Below, in pieces: positions 16,820 through 25,631 of a DNA stretch of 64,000 nucleotides (positions within the stretch are counted from its first letter, which is position 1; each line of letters begins with the position of its first letter). Under the pieces are notes generated by a model. That model had not been told where the DNA came from. It made no database searches and worked only from the letters and a program-made list of their open reading frames with translations. The stretch spans positions 1 to 64,000 of the forward strand of contig NZ_JABMCB010000173.1 of NCBI RefSeq assembly GCF_013359935.1. The letters run 5' to 3'. The translations under genes and the position numbers were made by a program. The stretch comes from Paenibacillus xylanilyticus (GTDB lineage: Bacteria; Bacillota; Bacilli; Paenibacillales; Paenibacillaceae).

Positions 16820-17470
16820 TTGGAATTGCTTGAAAAGGTCCAGCATCTGTTTGGATCCTACGGATACAGCGTTTTGTTTTTTGGATTACTGCTGGAGTTT
16901 ATCGCTCTTCCCTTCCCGGGAGAGACAACAATGGCTTACGCGGGATATCTATCGTACAAGGGACAACTGGACTTCGGGATTCTCGCCATCCTTGCTTTTC
17001 TGGGAACGACGATCGGTATGACCATCACTTATTTCATTGGGGCCAAAGCAGGCTTACCCTTCATTGTCCGTTACGGAAAATGGTTTCTGTTCAAACAGGA
17101 CAAGCTGGATAAAACGCAAAAGTGGTTTGCCAAATACGGCAATGCTCTGATTTTCATCGGGTATTTCATACCTGGTGTACGACATTTCACTGGATATTTC
17201 GCAGGTATAGCTGCTGTCCCATTTCGCAAATTCGCTTTGTATGCGTACTCGGGTGCCTTATTCTGGGTCGTGTTATTTTTGGGTATAGGAAAAGTTTTCG
17301 GTCCACAATGGAACGCAGTGTTCCATCTGGCGCATCAATACGCAGCATATATCGTTGCAGCCATTGGACTGCTGCTGATCGCAGCCGTGCTGTACCGCTA
17401 TCGGAAAGCGTGGGGACAACGCTCCATTCGCAAGTCCTCTCCGATTAGACAGAAACAGAATGCAGAATGA
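16820..17470 (+). CDS. DedA-family membrane protein
   Basis: This 216-residue membrane protein of the DedA (SNARE-associated, VTT domain) superfamily shows FIALPFPGETTMAYAGYL (27-44) and FIGYFIPGVRHFTGYFAGIAAVPFRKF near 122-148, with the conserved proline, acidic and arginine residues. DedA proteins act in lipid-carrier recycling and proton-motive-force maintenance; some Firmicutes members are undecaprenyl-phosphate flippases. I cannot assign this one more closely. The start is TTG with AGGAGAG about 10 bases upstream; no earlier start is better. Confidence 0.88.
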   Translation: MELLEKVQHLFGSYGYSVLFFGLLLEFIALPFPGETTMAYAGYLSYKGQLDFGILAILAFLGTTIGMTITYFIGAKAGLPFIVRYGKWFLFKQDKLDKTQKWFAKYGNALIFIGYFIPGVRHFTGYFAGIAAVPFRKFALYAYSGALFWVVLFLGIGKVFGPQWNAVFHLAHQYAAYIVAAIGLLLIAAVLYRYRKAWGQRSIRKSSPIRQKQNAE

Positions 17471-17483
17471 AGCATGGTCACGG

Positions 17484-17508
17484 GTCGCGATAATCGCGAC
17501 TCTTTTTG
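17484..17508 (+). terminator. Terminator of the DedA gene
   Basis: GTCGCGAT and ATCGCGAC form a tight 8-bp hairpin followed by TCTTTTTG, 14 bases past the DedA stop and just before the end of the convergent MFS gene. Confidence 0.85.
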
Positions 17509-17514
17509 TTTATC

Positions 17515-18762
17515 TTATCTTTTTGTGAAAACATCTCGTGCACGAATCCACGCGTAAGCTGCAAGCAAAAGAGCAATCACCGCAAATCCCAACCCTCCTG
17601 CAAATCCAAGCCTACGCGGTTCAGTCACTTCCAGCAGCATCCCTGTACCAAACATGGAGAACCCAAGCATGGAACTGCTGCATGCCGTCACCAAACCATA
17701 GATAAGCCCGCGGTATCGCTCAGGTGTTTCTCGCATGAGCAACGTATCCAGACAGGCATTCCCTATACCTGACATAAAAGCGAGCAAAATATATATCAAA
17801 GCAGCAATTGCCGCGTACCTGGTCTCACTTAACAGCATTAACAAACATCCTTCTATCAACAAACATGCAACAACTCCGGGGAGCAGCCAGTGCTGCAAGT
17901 AACGAGAACCCCAACTGCTGAGCACAAGTCCAATCCCAAGTGATGCGTAAAACAGTCCCACACCCCAGTCACCAAGTTTAAATACTTCAATCGCGTATAC
18001 ACTGATCAGTACATTATCAATCCCGTTTAGGACAGGGACCCATAACTCAAAGGCAACGATGATCTGCAGAGGGACAGATGAGATAATTAACTGCCACAAC
18101 ACATGAGTCACTACAGCTTCCTTTTTTGCTGGCGGCCTCTCCATCATTCCATCTGACCGATCCGTGCTGATGGGTGGAAACGAAATCTTACGAATCAAGG
18201 CAGCGGCAATCAAGAAAGCGATTGCATTCGTTGCAAAAGCTGCCTGAGGGCCCATTATGGATGAAACGAGTCCCCCCAGAAAAGCCCCTACTATGAGGAC
18301 AGAACCGTTCATGACCTGTTCAAGCCCATTCATCTTGTGCAGATTATCCGATTGAACAAGCAAGGGGATTCCCGACTTGCGGACAGGTGCATAGACCGCT
18401 TCTGCACAAGCCAGCAGCGTACTTGCTGTATATAGAATCCATAAGTCATCTGCACTGTGCACAAGCAGATAACTTAAAGCCAGCGGCGTTCTTAAGATAT
18501 TGGTAACCACCATAATTGTTCGCCGGCTAAAATACAGCGTTAATATACCTCCAAGCGGAGCCAGAAGAAGAAAAGGAAATACTCGTAATCCGAGCGCGAG
18601 TCCTACGGCAACACCTGAGCCGGTTGTACTGAGAATCAAGGCGAGCATGGCTACCTGACTGAATCGATCTCCAATCCCATTTACCAATCCTGCGATGAAG
18701 AGTCGCCTGTATTCCGGTTCTGCCTGCAATAGTAGACGTTTAGAAAACAAACTGAATGACAT
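17515..18762 (-). CDS. MFS transporter
   Basis: This 415-residue protein with about 12 helices belongs to the major facilitator superfamily. The segment LRVFPFLLLAPLGGILTLYFSRRTIMVVTNILR near residues 59-92 is the conserved loop 2-3 motif of the drug-exporter-like group. The N-terminus (RLFIAGLVNGIGDRFSQVAMLAL) resembles MFS_3/MFS_1 exporters of the YfiS or macrolide-efflux type. Substrate is unknown. The gene is monocistronic, and a 12-bp palindrome lies in its promoter region. Confidence 0.82.
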   Translation of the reverse strand: MSFSLFSKRLLLQAEPEYRRLFIAGLVNGIGDRFSQVAMLALILSTTGSGVAVGLALGLRVFPFLLLAPLGGILTLYFSRRTIMVVTNILRTPLALSYLLVHSADDLWILYTASTLLACAEAVYAPVRKSGIPLLVQSDNLHKMNGLEQVMNGSVLIVGAFLGGLVSSIMGPQAAFATNAIAFLIAAALIRKISFPPISTDRSDGMMERPPAKKEAVVTHVLWQLIISSVPLQIIVAFELWVPVLNGIDNVLISVYAIEVFKLGDWGVGLFYASLGIGLVLSSWGSRYLQHWLLPGVVACLLIEGCLLMLLSETRYAAIAALIYILLAFMSGIGNACLDTLLMRETPERYRGLIYGLVTACSSSMLGFSMFGTGMLLEVTEPRRLGFAGGLGFAVIALLLAAYAWIRARDVFTKR

Positions 18763-18793
18763 GATATTACCCCGTTTTATAATTTAGATCATA

Positions 18794-18805
18794 ATCTAAT
18801 TAGAT
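18794..18805. promoter_or_regulatory. Palindromic candidate operator before the MFS gene
   Basis: ATCTAATTAGAT is a perfect 12-bp palindrome 32 bases upstream of the MFS start, and related half-sites TTAGAT (18784) and TCTAA (18811) flank it. AT-rich palindromes of this sort often bind MarR- or TetR-type repressors. No regulator gene is adjacent. Confidence 0.4.
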
Positions 18806-18874
18806 ATTATTCTAATCGATTGAATTTAGCAATCTACTTTTGTATTTGTAATGTTTTTCGCATCATTTCTTTTT

Positions 18875-18905
18875 TTCATAAGTTGAACTCATCCAGGTCA
18901 TACTA
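18875..18905 (+). promoter_or_regulatory. Sigma-G-like promoter of the first germination operon
   Basis: TTCATA and CATACTA are separated by 18 bases and lie 34 bases before the start codon. They fit the forespore sigma-G pattern (GCATA-like -35, CATACTA -10). Germination receptor operons of Bacillus are sigma-G regulated. Confidence 0.65.
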
Positions 18906-18938
18906 ACTTGCAAATATAGGATATATGGGGGTGAACGC

Positions 18939-20450
18939 ATGAAAGCAGTGGAGCAGAATGATAATTCCAGACCTATTTCTCCGAATCTGAGCGATAACAC
19001 GGAGTACTGCAAACATGTCATGGGGCACAGCAATGACTTGATGATTCGTCCACTGCAATGCTTGCACAAGTGGCCTTCTGTGTTGCTGTATATCGATGGC
19101 ATGGTCGATGTAAGTATTATCAATCAGGCCATTCTGGAATCGTTACTGCAAACCCATGAGCTTCCCGATTTTTCGGCAGATGGCGAACATTTGAGTTACC
19201 TCCAGAATGACATCCTGGCAGCCAGTGAAGTGTTGTTAATTGATGACATGCAGGATGTGCTCAATGCCCTGCTCGCAGGCTCGGCCATTTTGCTGCTTGA
19301 AGGATCGAAACGTGGTCTGAGAATAGGTGCAGCAGGATGGGAGGATCGTTCTGTAGGGGAACCGGTCACGCAAACGGTTGTTCGCGGCCCAATGGAAGGT
19401 TTCAATGAAAATCTGCGTACCAACACAGCCCTGATCCGCAAACGTATTCGCGATCCTCATTTGTGGATTGAAGAAAGGAAGGTAGGCCGGGTCACCAAAA
19501 CCCGAGTCGCCGTATTGTACCTGAAACACATCGTTGACCCTGAGGTGGTCAGCGAACTCCGGCGAAGACTTGATCAGATTGATATCGACAGTATTCTCGA
19601 AAGTGGATATATTGAAGAACTTGTGCAGGATAAAACACGGACAATCTTCCCTACAGTCTACAACAGTGAACGACCGGATACGGTTTCCGCCGCTTTGCTT
19701 GAAGGCAGGGTCGCCATTATTGTGGACGGAACTCCTTTCGTACTGCTCGTTCCTGCTCTTTTTGTGCATTTCTTTCAATCTCCCGAGGATTATTATCAAC
19801 GGGCTGATATCAGTTCACTAATTCGCATGATTCGTTATCTGGCCTTTTTTATCGCTCTACTTGCCCCCTCCTTTTATATTGCGATCACTACCTTTCATCA
19901 GGAGATGCTGCCAACGAATTTGCTCATTAGTCTCGCAGCCCAGCGTGAAGGAGTTCCTTTTCCCGCGTTTATCGAAGCCATTTTGATGGAACTGACTTAT
20001 GAAATTCTGCGGGAGGCTGGCATTCGCATACCGAAAACAGTCGGTCAAGCCGTTTCCATTGTGGGCACGCTTGTAATTGGTCAAGCTGCAGTAGATGCAG
20101 GAGTGGTATCTGCGGCAATGGTCATTATCGTATCCATCACAGCCATATCCAGCTATGTCATCCCTGAGAACGGATTGTCCATTTCTGTACGGATTCTTCG
20201 CTTTGTGTTAATGATTCTGGCTGCCGCCTTTGGATTCTATGGCATCCTGATGATTCTGCTAATTACCGTCACTCATCTCTGCAGCCTGCGTTCATTTGGT
20301 GTATCGTACATGTCACCTTTTGCACCTTTAATCCAGCAGGATCTGAAGGATACGATCTTTCGTGTGCCCTGGGCCCGAATGAAGACACGCCCCCTGTCCA
20401 CAGGTACAGCTGACGAAGTCAGACAGTCCACCAAAAAAACAAAACGCTAA
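18939..20450 (+). CDS. Germinant receptor A subunit (GerA family)
   Basis: The 503-residue A subunit sits in the inner spore membrane, where receptors sense nutrients. The N-terminal soluble domain (1-290) includes VRGPMEGFNENLRTNTALIRKRIRDPHLW near 145-173 and a second subdomain ending PTVYNSERPDTVSAALLEGRVAIIVDGTPF. Four to five helices follow in residues 300-455, including RAGIRIPKTVGQAVSIVGTLVIGQAAVDAGVVS-like sequence diagnostic of the family. It is the first gene of an A-C-D-B-B operon behind a sigma-G-like promoter. The nutrient ligand cannot be read from sequence. Confidence 0.93.
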   Translation: MKAVEQNDNSRPISPNLSDNTEYCKHVMGHSNDLMIRPLQCLHKWPSVLLYIDGMVDVSIINQAILESLLQTHELPDFSADGEHLSYLQNDILAASEVLLIDDMQDVLNALLAGSAILLLEGSKRGLRIGAAGWEDRSVGEPVTQTVVRGPMEGFNENLRTNTALIRKRIRDPHLWIEERKVGRVTKTRVAVLYLKHIVDPEVVSELRRRLDQIDIDSILESGYIEELVQDKTRTIFPTVYNSERPDTVSAALLEGRVAIIVDGTPFVLLVPALFVHFFQSPEDYYQRADISSLIRMIRYLAFFIALLAPSFYIAITTFHQEMLPTNLLISLAAQREGVPFPAFIEAILMELTYEILREAGIRIPKTVGQAVSIVGTLVIGQAAVDAGVVSAAMVIIVSITAISSYVIPENGLSISVRILRFVLMILAAAFGFYGILMILLITVTHLCSLRSFGVSYMSPFAPLIQQDLKDTIFRVPWARMKTRPLSTGTADEVRQSTKKTKR

Positions 20451-20470
20451 TGAGTTAAGGAGAACAAGGT

Positions 20471-21673
20471 ATGAACAAATGTCTACGATTGATTTTGTGC
20501 CTCTCCGTTCTGCTTCCTCTCCTTACTGGATGCTGGGACCGCCGGGAGCTCAATGAACTCGGTATCATGCTTGGACTCGGTGTGGACAAGGATGGAGATA
20601 TGGTCAGGGTCAGTGCCCAGGTAGTCGTTCCAAATGAAGTATCGTCCAAATCAGGGGGAGGACAAGGAACGCCTGTTACGCAATATCAGGCTTCCGCCGA
20701 CACCCTCTTTGAAGCGATCCAGAAACTAACGGAGACCAGCCCACGCCGCATCTTCATGGCCCATATTCGAATCCTTGTATTTGGAGAAGAATACGCACGC
20801 AAAGTAGGCATCTATGATGTGATGGAAGCCCTGATGCGAGAGCCTTCTGCTCGCCCGGACTATTACGTCATGGTTGCACGTAATACTACAGCCTCCAAAG
20901 TGCTTGATGTCCTCACCCCATTAGATAATATTCCAGCCGAGAAGTTATTCAGCTCTCTGGATGTTTCATTCAAAACATGGTCACCTACGACGGCCATTAC
21001 CGGGGATGAATTATTGAATCACATATTGACCCCAGGTATCCAGCCCGCAATTACAGGTATAGAAATCGTTGGAGATACGAAGAAAAGCGGCAGTAAAGAT
21101 AACATTTCCTCCATTTCAACACCAGCCAAACTGAATACAACGGGATTGAGCGTATTTCGACAAGACAAACTAATTGGCTGGCTTACTGAAGATGAATCCA
21201 AAGGGTACAACTACATCCGGGACAACGTGGTGTCAACGGTTAGCCATCTGCCTTGCCGAAATTCCGGAGAGGTGACATTCAAAGCACTTCGAACAAAGAC
21301 AAAACGGGAAGCAAAAGTGGTTAACGGACTGCCCATCGTCAATGTTAGCCTCAAAAATGTTTCTTCCATTGGTGCGGTGGAGTGTGATATTCACATTGGT
21401 TCGATGAAAACCATCCGGGAACTGGAAAGAGACAGTGAGGAAAAACTGGTGGAACTGATGCAAGAGTCCGTCGATTCCGTACGTCGGAAATTTCATGTTG
21501 ATATTTTTGGATTTGGACAGGAGCTTTACCATGCCGATCCCAAACTGTTCAAAACCATGGAAAAAGACTGGGACAAACACTTTGAAAATCTGGATATCCG
21601 GTATAAGGTCAATGTCCAGATTAAGCGTGTAGGTACGCTGGATGATTCATTCAAGGGCGAGATGAAGGAGTGA
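20471..21673 (+). CDS. Germinant receptor C subunit, lipoprotein (Ger(x)C family)
   Basis: This 400-residue lipoprotein has signal peptide KCLRLILCLSVLLPLLTGC, with the lipidated Cys near residue 21, followed by WDRRELNELGIMLGLGVDKDGD, the standard start of Ger(x)C proteins. The conserved C-terminal domain includes VDSVRRKFHVDIFGFGQELYHADPK near 335-360. It sits on the outer face of the inner spore membrane and works with the A and B subunits. It begins 20 bases after the A-subunit stop, with AAGGAGAA 7 bases before the start. Confidence 0.93.
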   Translation: MNKCLRLILCLSVLLPLLTGCWDRRELNELGIMLGLGVDKDGDMVRVSAQVVVPNEVSSKSGGGQGTPVTQYQASADTLFEAIQKLTETSPRRIFMAHIRILVFGEEYARKVGIYDVMEALMREPSARPDYYVMVARNTTASKVLDVLTPLDNIPAEKLFSSLDVSFKTWSPTTAITGDELLNHILTPGIQPAITGIEIVGDTKKSGSKDNISSISTPAKLNTTGLSVFRQDKLIGWLTEDESKGYNYIRDNVVSTVSHLPCRNSGEVTFKALRTKTKREAKVVNGLPIVNVSLKNVSSIGAVECDIHIGSMKTIRELERDSEEKLVELMQESVDSVRRKFHVDIFGFGQELYHADPKLFKTMEKDWDKHFENLDIRYKVNVQIKRVGTLDDSFKGEMKE

Positions 21674-21679
21674 AGCACC

Positions 21680-21916
21680 ATGTTAATGACCATTACCGTT
21701 ATTGTCATCGGGGGCATTGTAGGCTGGATTGATCTGCCGAGTCTTATTCGTAGGAAGGAATGGAAGGAAACTGCGGTATACAGTGTAATGCTGCTCACAG
21801 GAACCGGATTCAGTGTCATCGCGGCTAATTTGTGGGAGTTTCCAAGCCCACTCTACATTATCATGTGGATCTATGAACCTGTGAATCAGTTTTTGGCAAA
21901 CCTAACCGGAACGTAG
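21680..21916 (+). CDS. Small two-helix germination protein (D-subunit type)
   Basis: The 78-residue protein has two predicted helices (about 3-20 and 32-50) and ends EPVNQFLANLTGT. Small two-helix D proteins are known in some Bacillus germinant receptor operons (GerKD type), where they modulate receptor activity. Position between C and B genes, 6 bases after the C stop and 18 before the B start, with GAAGGAG upstream, supports a real gene. Assignment rests on size, topology and context, not on a strong motif. Confidence 0.75.
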   Translation: MLMTITVIVIGGIVGWIDLPSLIRRKEWKETAVYSVMLLTGTGFSVIAANLWEFPSPLYIIMWIYEPVNQFLANLTGT

Positions 21917-21934
21917 AAAAAGGAGGGTGCGACC

Positions 21935-23035
21935 ATGTTAGAACAAGGGCGTCTTGGAACACGACAGGTAGCAGTCCTAACTTTCATGATCGTGGTCGGT
22001 GATATGATGCTGATCTATCCTTCAGTTATCTCTTCCTATGCCAAACAAGACGCCTGGATCTGCGCTCTGGTTGGCATTCCTCTCGGGATGGCTCTAATGG
22101 CCATGTTCCTGAAGCTGGCCAACCATTATCCCGATCAAAATCTCATTCAGATCTCTCGAAGCATTTTGGGATTTTGGCCGGGCAGCCTCTTATCCTGCTT
22201 CTATCTGTTCTTTTTTATTGTAGGTGCATCGACCCACACGCGGGAAGTCGGAGATTTTATGACAGGTCAGATACTCCAGTATACCCCCATTCGAGTCCTC
22301 ATCCTGATGTTCGTCATTACCATTGGCTGGGGAGTGCACAAGGGCATCGAGAGCGTCGCTCGAACCAGTGAATTGCTTATGCCCATTGTTATTGTATTCA
22401 TACTGGTACTAACCTTCTGTCTGCTGCCACAAGTGGATATCAAAAACCTGAAGCCTATAACCGACACGAGCGTGGTGTCCATTTTGCAAGGAATTTTGGT
22501 AAGTATCATCTATCCGGTAGGTGAAGTCATTCCGATTCTGATGATTCTTCCTTATACGGCCAGGCTTGCCAATCAAACACGTGACATGCTGATCGCTGTA
22601 GGATTTGGCAACCTGTTGCTGGCAACGCTTGTTACGATTTCGTTGCTTGTGCTGGGGGCGTTTCTTACCCAACACAATATCTACACTTCCTTTGTTCTGT
22701 CCCAGAAAATTAACATCGGGAATTTTTTTCAGCGCATTGAAGCAGTCATGGCTTCATCCTGGCTCATCTCCACCTATTTCAAAGCAACGGTGTATTTATA
22801 TGCCTTTGTTCTTGGGTGTGCTGAATTGTTCAAACTGAAACAATATCAGGTGCTTATCATGCCTGCCATGCTTCTTGTATATGGCATAGCCAATTTCGTA
22901 TCACCAAGCGTTACCTTTATCGTCATTACCGTCGTGCCCTATTGGATAGATTGGGATATTACATTGGGCATCCTCCTTCCTGGCATGCTCCTCCTGATTC
23001 ATTGGTGCAAATCATTCAAAAGGAAATCAAACTAG
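21935..23035 (+). CDS. Germinant receptor B subunit, first copy (GerAB family)
   Basis: This 366-residue protein has ten predicted helices and belongs to the endospore germination permease family, a branch of the APC superfamily. The start, LEQGRLGTRQVAVLTFMIVVGDM, and the segment VPYWIDWDITLGILLP near the end are typical. B subunits bind the germinant. AAAAGGAGGG precedes the ATG. A second B gene follows 100 bases later and is clearly related (shared VGDM, GKQDAW-like, REVGDFMT, QTPIRV-like and LSQKINxGNFFxRIEA segments), so the pair is a tandem duplication. Confidence 0.92.
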   Translation: MLEQGRLGTRQVAVLTFMIVVGDMMLIYPSVISSYAKQDAWICALVGIPLGMALMAMFLKLANHYPDQNLIQISRSILGFWPGSLLSCFYLFFFIVGASTHTREVGDFMTGQILQYTPIRVLILMFVITIGWGVHKGIESVARTSELLMPIVIVFILVLTFCLLPQVDIKNLKPITDTSVVSILQGILVSIIYPVGEVIPILMILPYTARLANQTRDMLIAVGFGNLLLATLVTISLLVLGAFLTQHNIYTSFVLSQKINIGNFFQRIEAVMASSWLISTYFKATVYLYAFVLGCAELFKLKQYQVLIMPAMLLVYGIANFVSPSVTFIVITVVPYWIDWDITLGILLPGMLLLIHWCKSFKRKSN

Positions 23036-23135
23036 ATTCGATTATATTAATTAGAAATATGAGAGAGCTGCAAGCAAGGCGGGCACAAGAACGCATCATG
23101 AACGTTGTGGATTACATTGAGGGAGTGAGGAATGC

Positions 23136-24251
23136 ATGTTGATTCAGGAGAAAATAACCATACGCCAATTTGCGCTACTCACCTTCCTGGTCATGGTCGG
23201 AGACATGATTCTGATCTATCCGTCACTTGTCACAGCATTTGGGAAACAGGATGCGTGGCTATGCTCCCTTCTCAGTCAGCCTCTGGGTATGTTCATAATG
23301 TGGGTTCTCTATAAACTTCATCAGACACATCCCAATTTGTCCCTGATTGAGATTAGTCAAAAGCTACTTGGCCGATGGGCAGGCTCTGCCTTATCCTTTG
23401 CATACCTCTTCTATTTTGCCATTGGTGCTGCCATCTGTATCCGCGAAGTTGGTGATTTCATGACCACCCAGATCTATCTGCAGACTCCCATCCGGGTCAT
23501 TCTGATCATGTTTATCTGTCCGTTGATCTGGGGGCTATTCAATGGATTAAGTACAATGGGAAAAACGATTGAATTGCTCACACCCATCGTGGTCGTGTTC
23601 ATGATCCTATTGTTTCTGGGTCTATTGCCACAAGCAGAAATATCCAAACTGCAGCCTTTTCTGAATACGCCCTGGTTTAGTCTGGTTGAGGGGGTAATCC
23701 GTGCGGCATTTACTTCTTTTGGAGAACTGATCGTTCTCAGCATGGTCCTTCCCTATGTTGTGTCAGGGGCTCATATTAAACGTGATCTGCTGCTTGCCAC
23801 GTTCATTGGTGGATTACTGTTAAGTGTTCTTTTGATGATGTCGCTGATGATTTTCGGACCTTTTCTGACCCAGCATGAAATCTATATCTCATATACCCTT
23901 TCCCAGAAAATTAATGTGGGTAACTTTTTCGAACGAATTGAGGCCCTCATGGCTATCGCCTGGCTCATTGCAACCTACGCCAAGAGTCAGTTATACATCT
24001 TCGCTTTTGTAGCTGGTATGGCCCAGATGTTTGGTTTAAAAACATATAAGCTTCTTGTCCTGCCTTCTGCCATGCTGATATTTGGCTTAGCCATCCTGAT
24101 TGCTCCGAATGTCCTTTTTTACACCAACACCATCATGCCAGCATGGGTCGATTGGGATATTACGTCCAGTTTTATTATTCCCCTGATCCTGTTGTTGGTT
24201 CATCACATTCGATATGGCAAAAACCAGTCCAGCACAAAGTCATCCACATAA
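23136..24251 (+). CDS. Germinant receptor B subunit, second copy (GerAB family)
   Basis: This 371-residue paralogue of the preceding B subunit has the same ten-helix layout and conserved segments (REVGDFMTTQIYLQTPIRV near 109-127, LSQKINVGNFFERIEALMA near 251-269, PAWVDWDITSSFIIP near 333-347). Differences cluster in the middle helices, where germinants are thought to bind, so the two may give the receptor different specificities. Start is ATG with GGGAGTGAGG upstream. A hairpin terminator overlaps the 3' end. Confidence 0.92.
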   Translation: MLIQEKITIRQFALLTFLVMVGDMILIYPSLVTAFGKQDAWLCSLLSQPLGMFIMWVLYKLHQTHPNLSLIEISQKLLGRWAGSALSFAYLFYFAIGAAICIREVGDFMTTQIYLQTPIRVILIMFICPLIWGLFNGLSTMGKTIELLTPIVVVFMILLFLGLLPQAEISKLQPFLNTPWFSLVEGVIRAAFTSFGELIVLSMVLPYVVSGAHIKRDLLLATFIGGLLLSVLLMMSLMIFGPFLTQHEIYISYTLSQKINVGNFFERIEALMAIAWLIATYAKSQLYIFAFVAGMAQMFGLKTYKLLVLPSAMLIFGLAILIAPNVLFYTNTIMPAWVDWDITSSFIIPLILLLVHHIRYGKNQSSTKSST

Positions 24252-24292
24252 AAAGGCCGTGTTCACGGATATTTCCGCAAGCACAGCCTTTT
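24251..24292. terminator. Terminator between gerB copy 2 and peroxiredoxin
   Basis: AAAAGGC(C)GTG pairs with CAC(A)GCCTTTT around an inner GCGGAAATATCCG-like stem-loop. A- and T-runs on each side suit both convergent genes. Confidence 0.75.
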
Positions 24293-24330
24293 CTTGATAT
24301 GACCGATTATTTTCATGGAAACAGACGAAA

Positions 24331-24795
24331 TTACAGTTCCTTCAATGCCTCCAGTGCTGCTTCAATATGCCCTTTGACCTTAACTTTGGACCATTCCTTG
24401 AGCAGCTTCCCCTCTTCATCAATAAGGAACGTGGAACGGACAATGCCCATATATTCCTTGCCATACAGCTTCTTGAGCTGCCATACCCCGTATTGCTCGG
24501 CAACCTGATGTTCTTCATCCGATAACAGGGTGAACGGCAAACCGTATTTGGCTATAAATTTATCATGCCGATTCATCGGATCTGTGCTAATGCCCAATAT
24601 AACCGTGTTTAACCCCTGAAACTCCTCATGACGATCACGAAAATCACATGCCTGCTGTGTACATGCCGAGGTCATGTCCTTTGGATAGAAATAGATCAGC
24701 ACCCGCTGTCCGCGGTAATCCGAGAGCTTCACTGTCTTCCCTGTACTTGACGGCAGCTCAAAGTCCGGGGCTTGCATGCCTTCTGTTAATGTCAT
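24331..24795 (-). CDS. bcp: Thioredoxin-dependent peroxiredoxin, Bcp type
   Basis: This 154-residue cytoplasmic peroxidase reduces hydrogen peroxide and organic hydroperoxides with electrons from thioredoxin. The peroxidatic Cys45 and resolving Cys50 stand in KDMTSACTQQACDFRDR, the atypical two-Cys pattern of Bcp/PrxQ. GMQAPDFELPSSTGK starts the fold. The ATG at 24795 has GGAGG 7 bases upstream. An in-frame extension to 24858 has no such signal and would add 21 residues that overlap the neighbouring gene. Confidence 0.93.
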   Translation of the reverse strand: MTLTEGMQAPDFELPSSTGKTVKLSDYRGQRVLIYFYPKDMTSACTQQACDFRDRHEEFQGLNTVILGISTDPMNRHDKFIAKYGLPFTLLSDEEHQVAEQYGVWQLKKLYGKEYMGIVRSTFLIDEEGKLLKEWSKVKVKGHIEAALEALKEL

Positions 24796-24841
24796 CTCTC
24801 TTCCTCCTTCATCCATCCTAAATCTGTATGGGTTTCTCGCT

Positions 24842-25627
24842 TTACGATCCAGCACCACGGTAGCGTTTTACTCCGTAATTCCACAGTGTAAGTCCGATGG
24901 CTCCAAAGACCAGACCCATTACCGGTGTCAGCAGTGCCATGCGGTGCATCTCCGATCGCTCCAGAAACAGTGCTGCCGGATAGATCCCGACAAAGGCAAA
25001 CGGAATGATCCAGGTTAACAGCACCTGAATGGCACGATTGTAGATCGTCACCGGGTAACGCCCATAGCCCTGAATGTTGTACATCAGCGGAAGAATACCG
25101 GTCGGTGCATCCGAATAAAAGGACAGGGAAGTCAGTGTGGTATAGATTCCCGCGTAGATTAATACGGAGCTGATCGCCAAAATAATTAACGCCGGAATAT
25201 GCCACCATTCCAGGACAAGTCCCATCTCCGCTCCGCTGAAGATCATAATAATCAGGCCGATCAATGAACCCACGAGTGCTGGTGGGTCCACATTCTCAAG
25301 TAAAATCTGAAACAGGTTATGCGCAGGGCGCGTCAGGATACGGTCCATCTCGCCTTTGACGATATACCGTTCACTGAATCCCCACAGATTGATAAAACAG
25401 CTGAAGATGCCGTAAGGCACCATAAAATATCCGTATACAAAGAGTACTTCACTCTCACTCCAGCCGCCCAGATTATCCGTATGACGGAAAACCACAAAGA
25501 TAAAGATCAGATTCGTTGCCTGGAACAACAGATCTGAAATAATCTCCACCCAGAAGTCGGCACGATACGTAAGACGTGTTTTCATATAGTTTTTCAAATA
25601 TTCCCAGATTAATCCGATGTAGTACAT
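24842..25627 (-). CDS. ABC-2 family export permease (second)
   Basis: This 261-residue membrane protein with six helices belongs to the ABC-2 permease group formerly called DUF990. The start (GLIWEYLKNYMKTRLTYRADFWVEII) and GEMDRILTRPAHNLFQIL near 92-109 are characteristic. It pairs with the permease and ATPase encoded just before it. The three-gene set is widespread in Gram-positive bacteria as a putative multidrug or viologen exporter; the substrate here is unknown. Confidence 0.85.
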   Translation of the reverse strand: MYYIGLIWEYLKNYMKTRLTYRADFWVEIISDLLFQATNLIFIFVVFRHTDNLGGWSESEVLFVYGYFMVPYGIFSCFINLWGFSERYIVKGEMDRILTRPAHNLFQILLENVDPPALVGSLIGLIIMIFSGAEMGLVLEWWHIPALIILAISSVLIYAGIYTTLTSLSFYSDAPTGILPLMYNIQGYGRYPVTIYNRAIQVLLTWIIPFAFVGIYPAALFLERSEMHRMALLTPVMGLVFGAIGLTLWNYGVKRYRGAGS

Positions 25628-25631
25628 GCTG

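Noticed and set aside
23062..23145. Short frame MRELQARRAQERIMNVVDYIEG between the two gerB genes
   Set aside because: It overlaps the second gerB start, has no ribosome site and is only 27 codons long.
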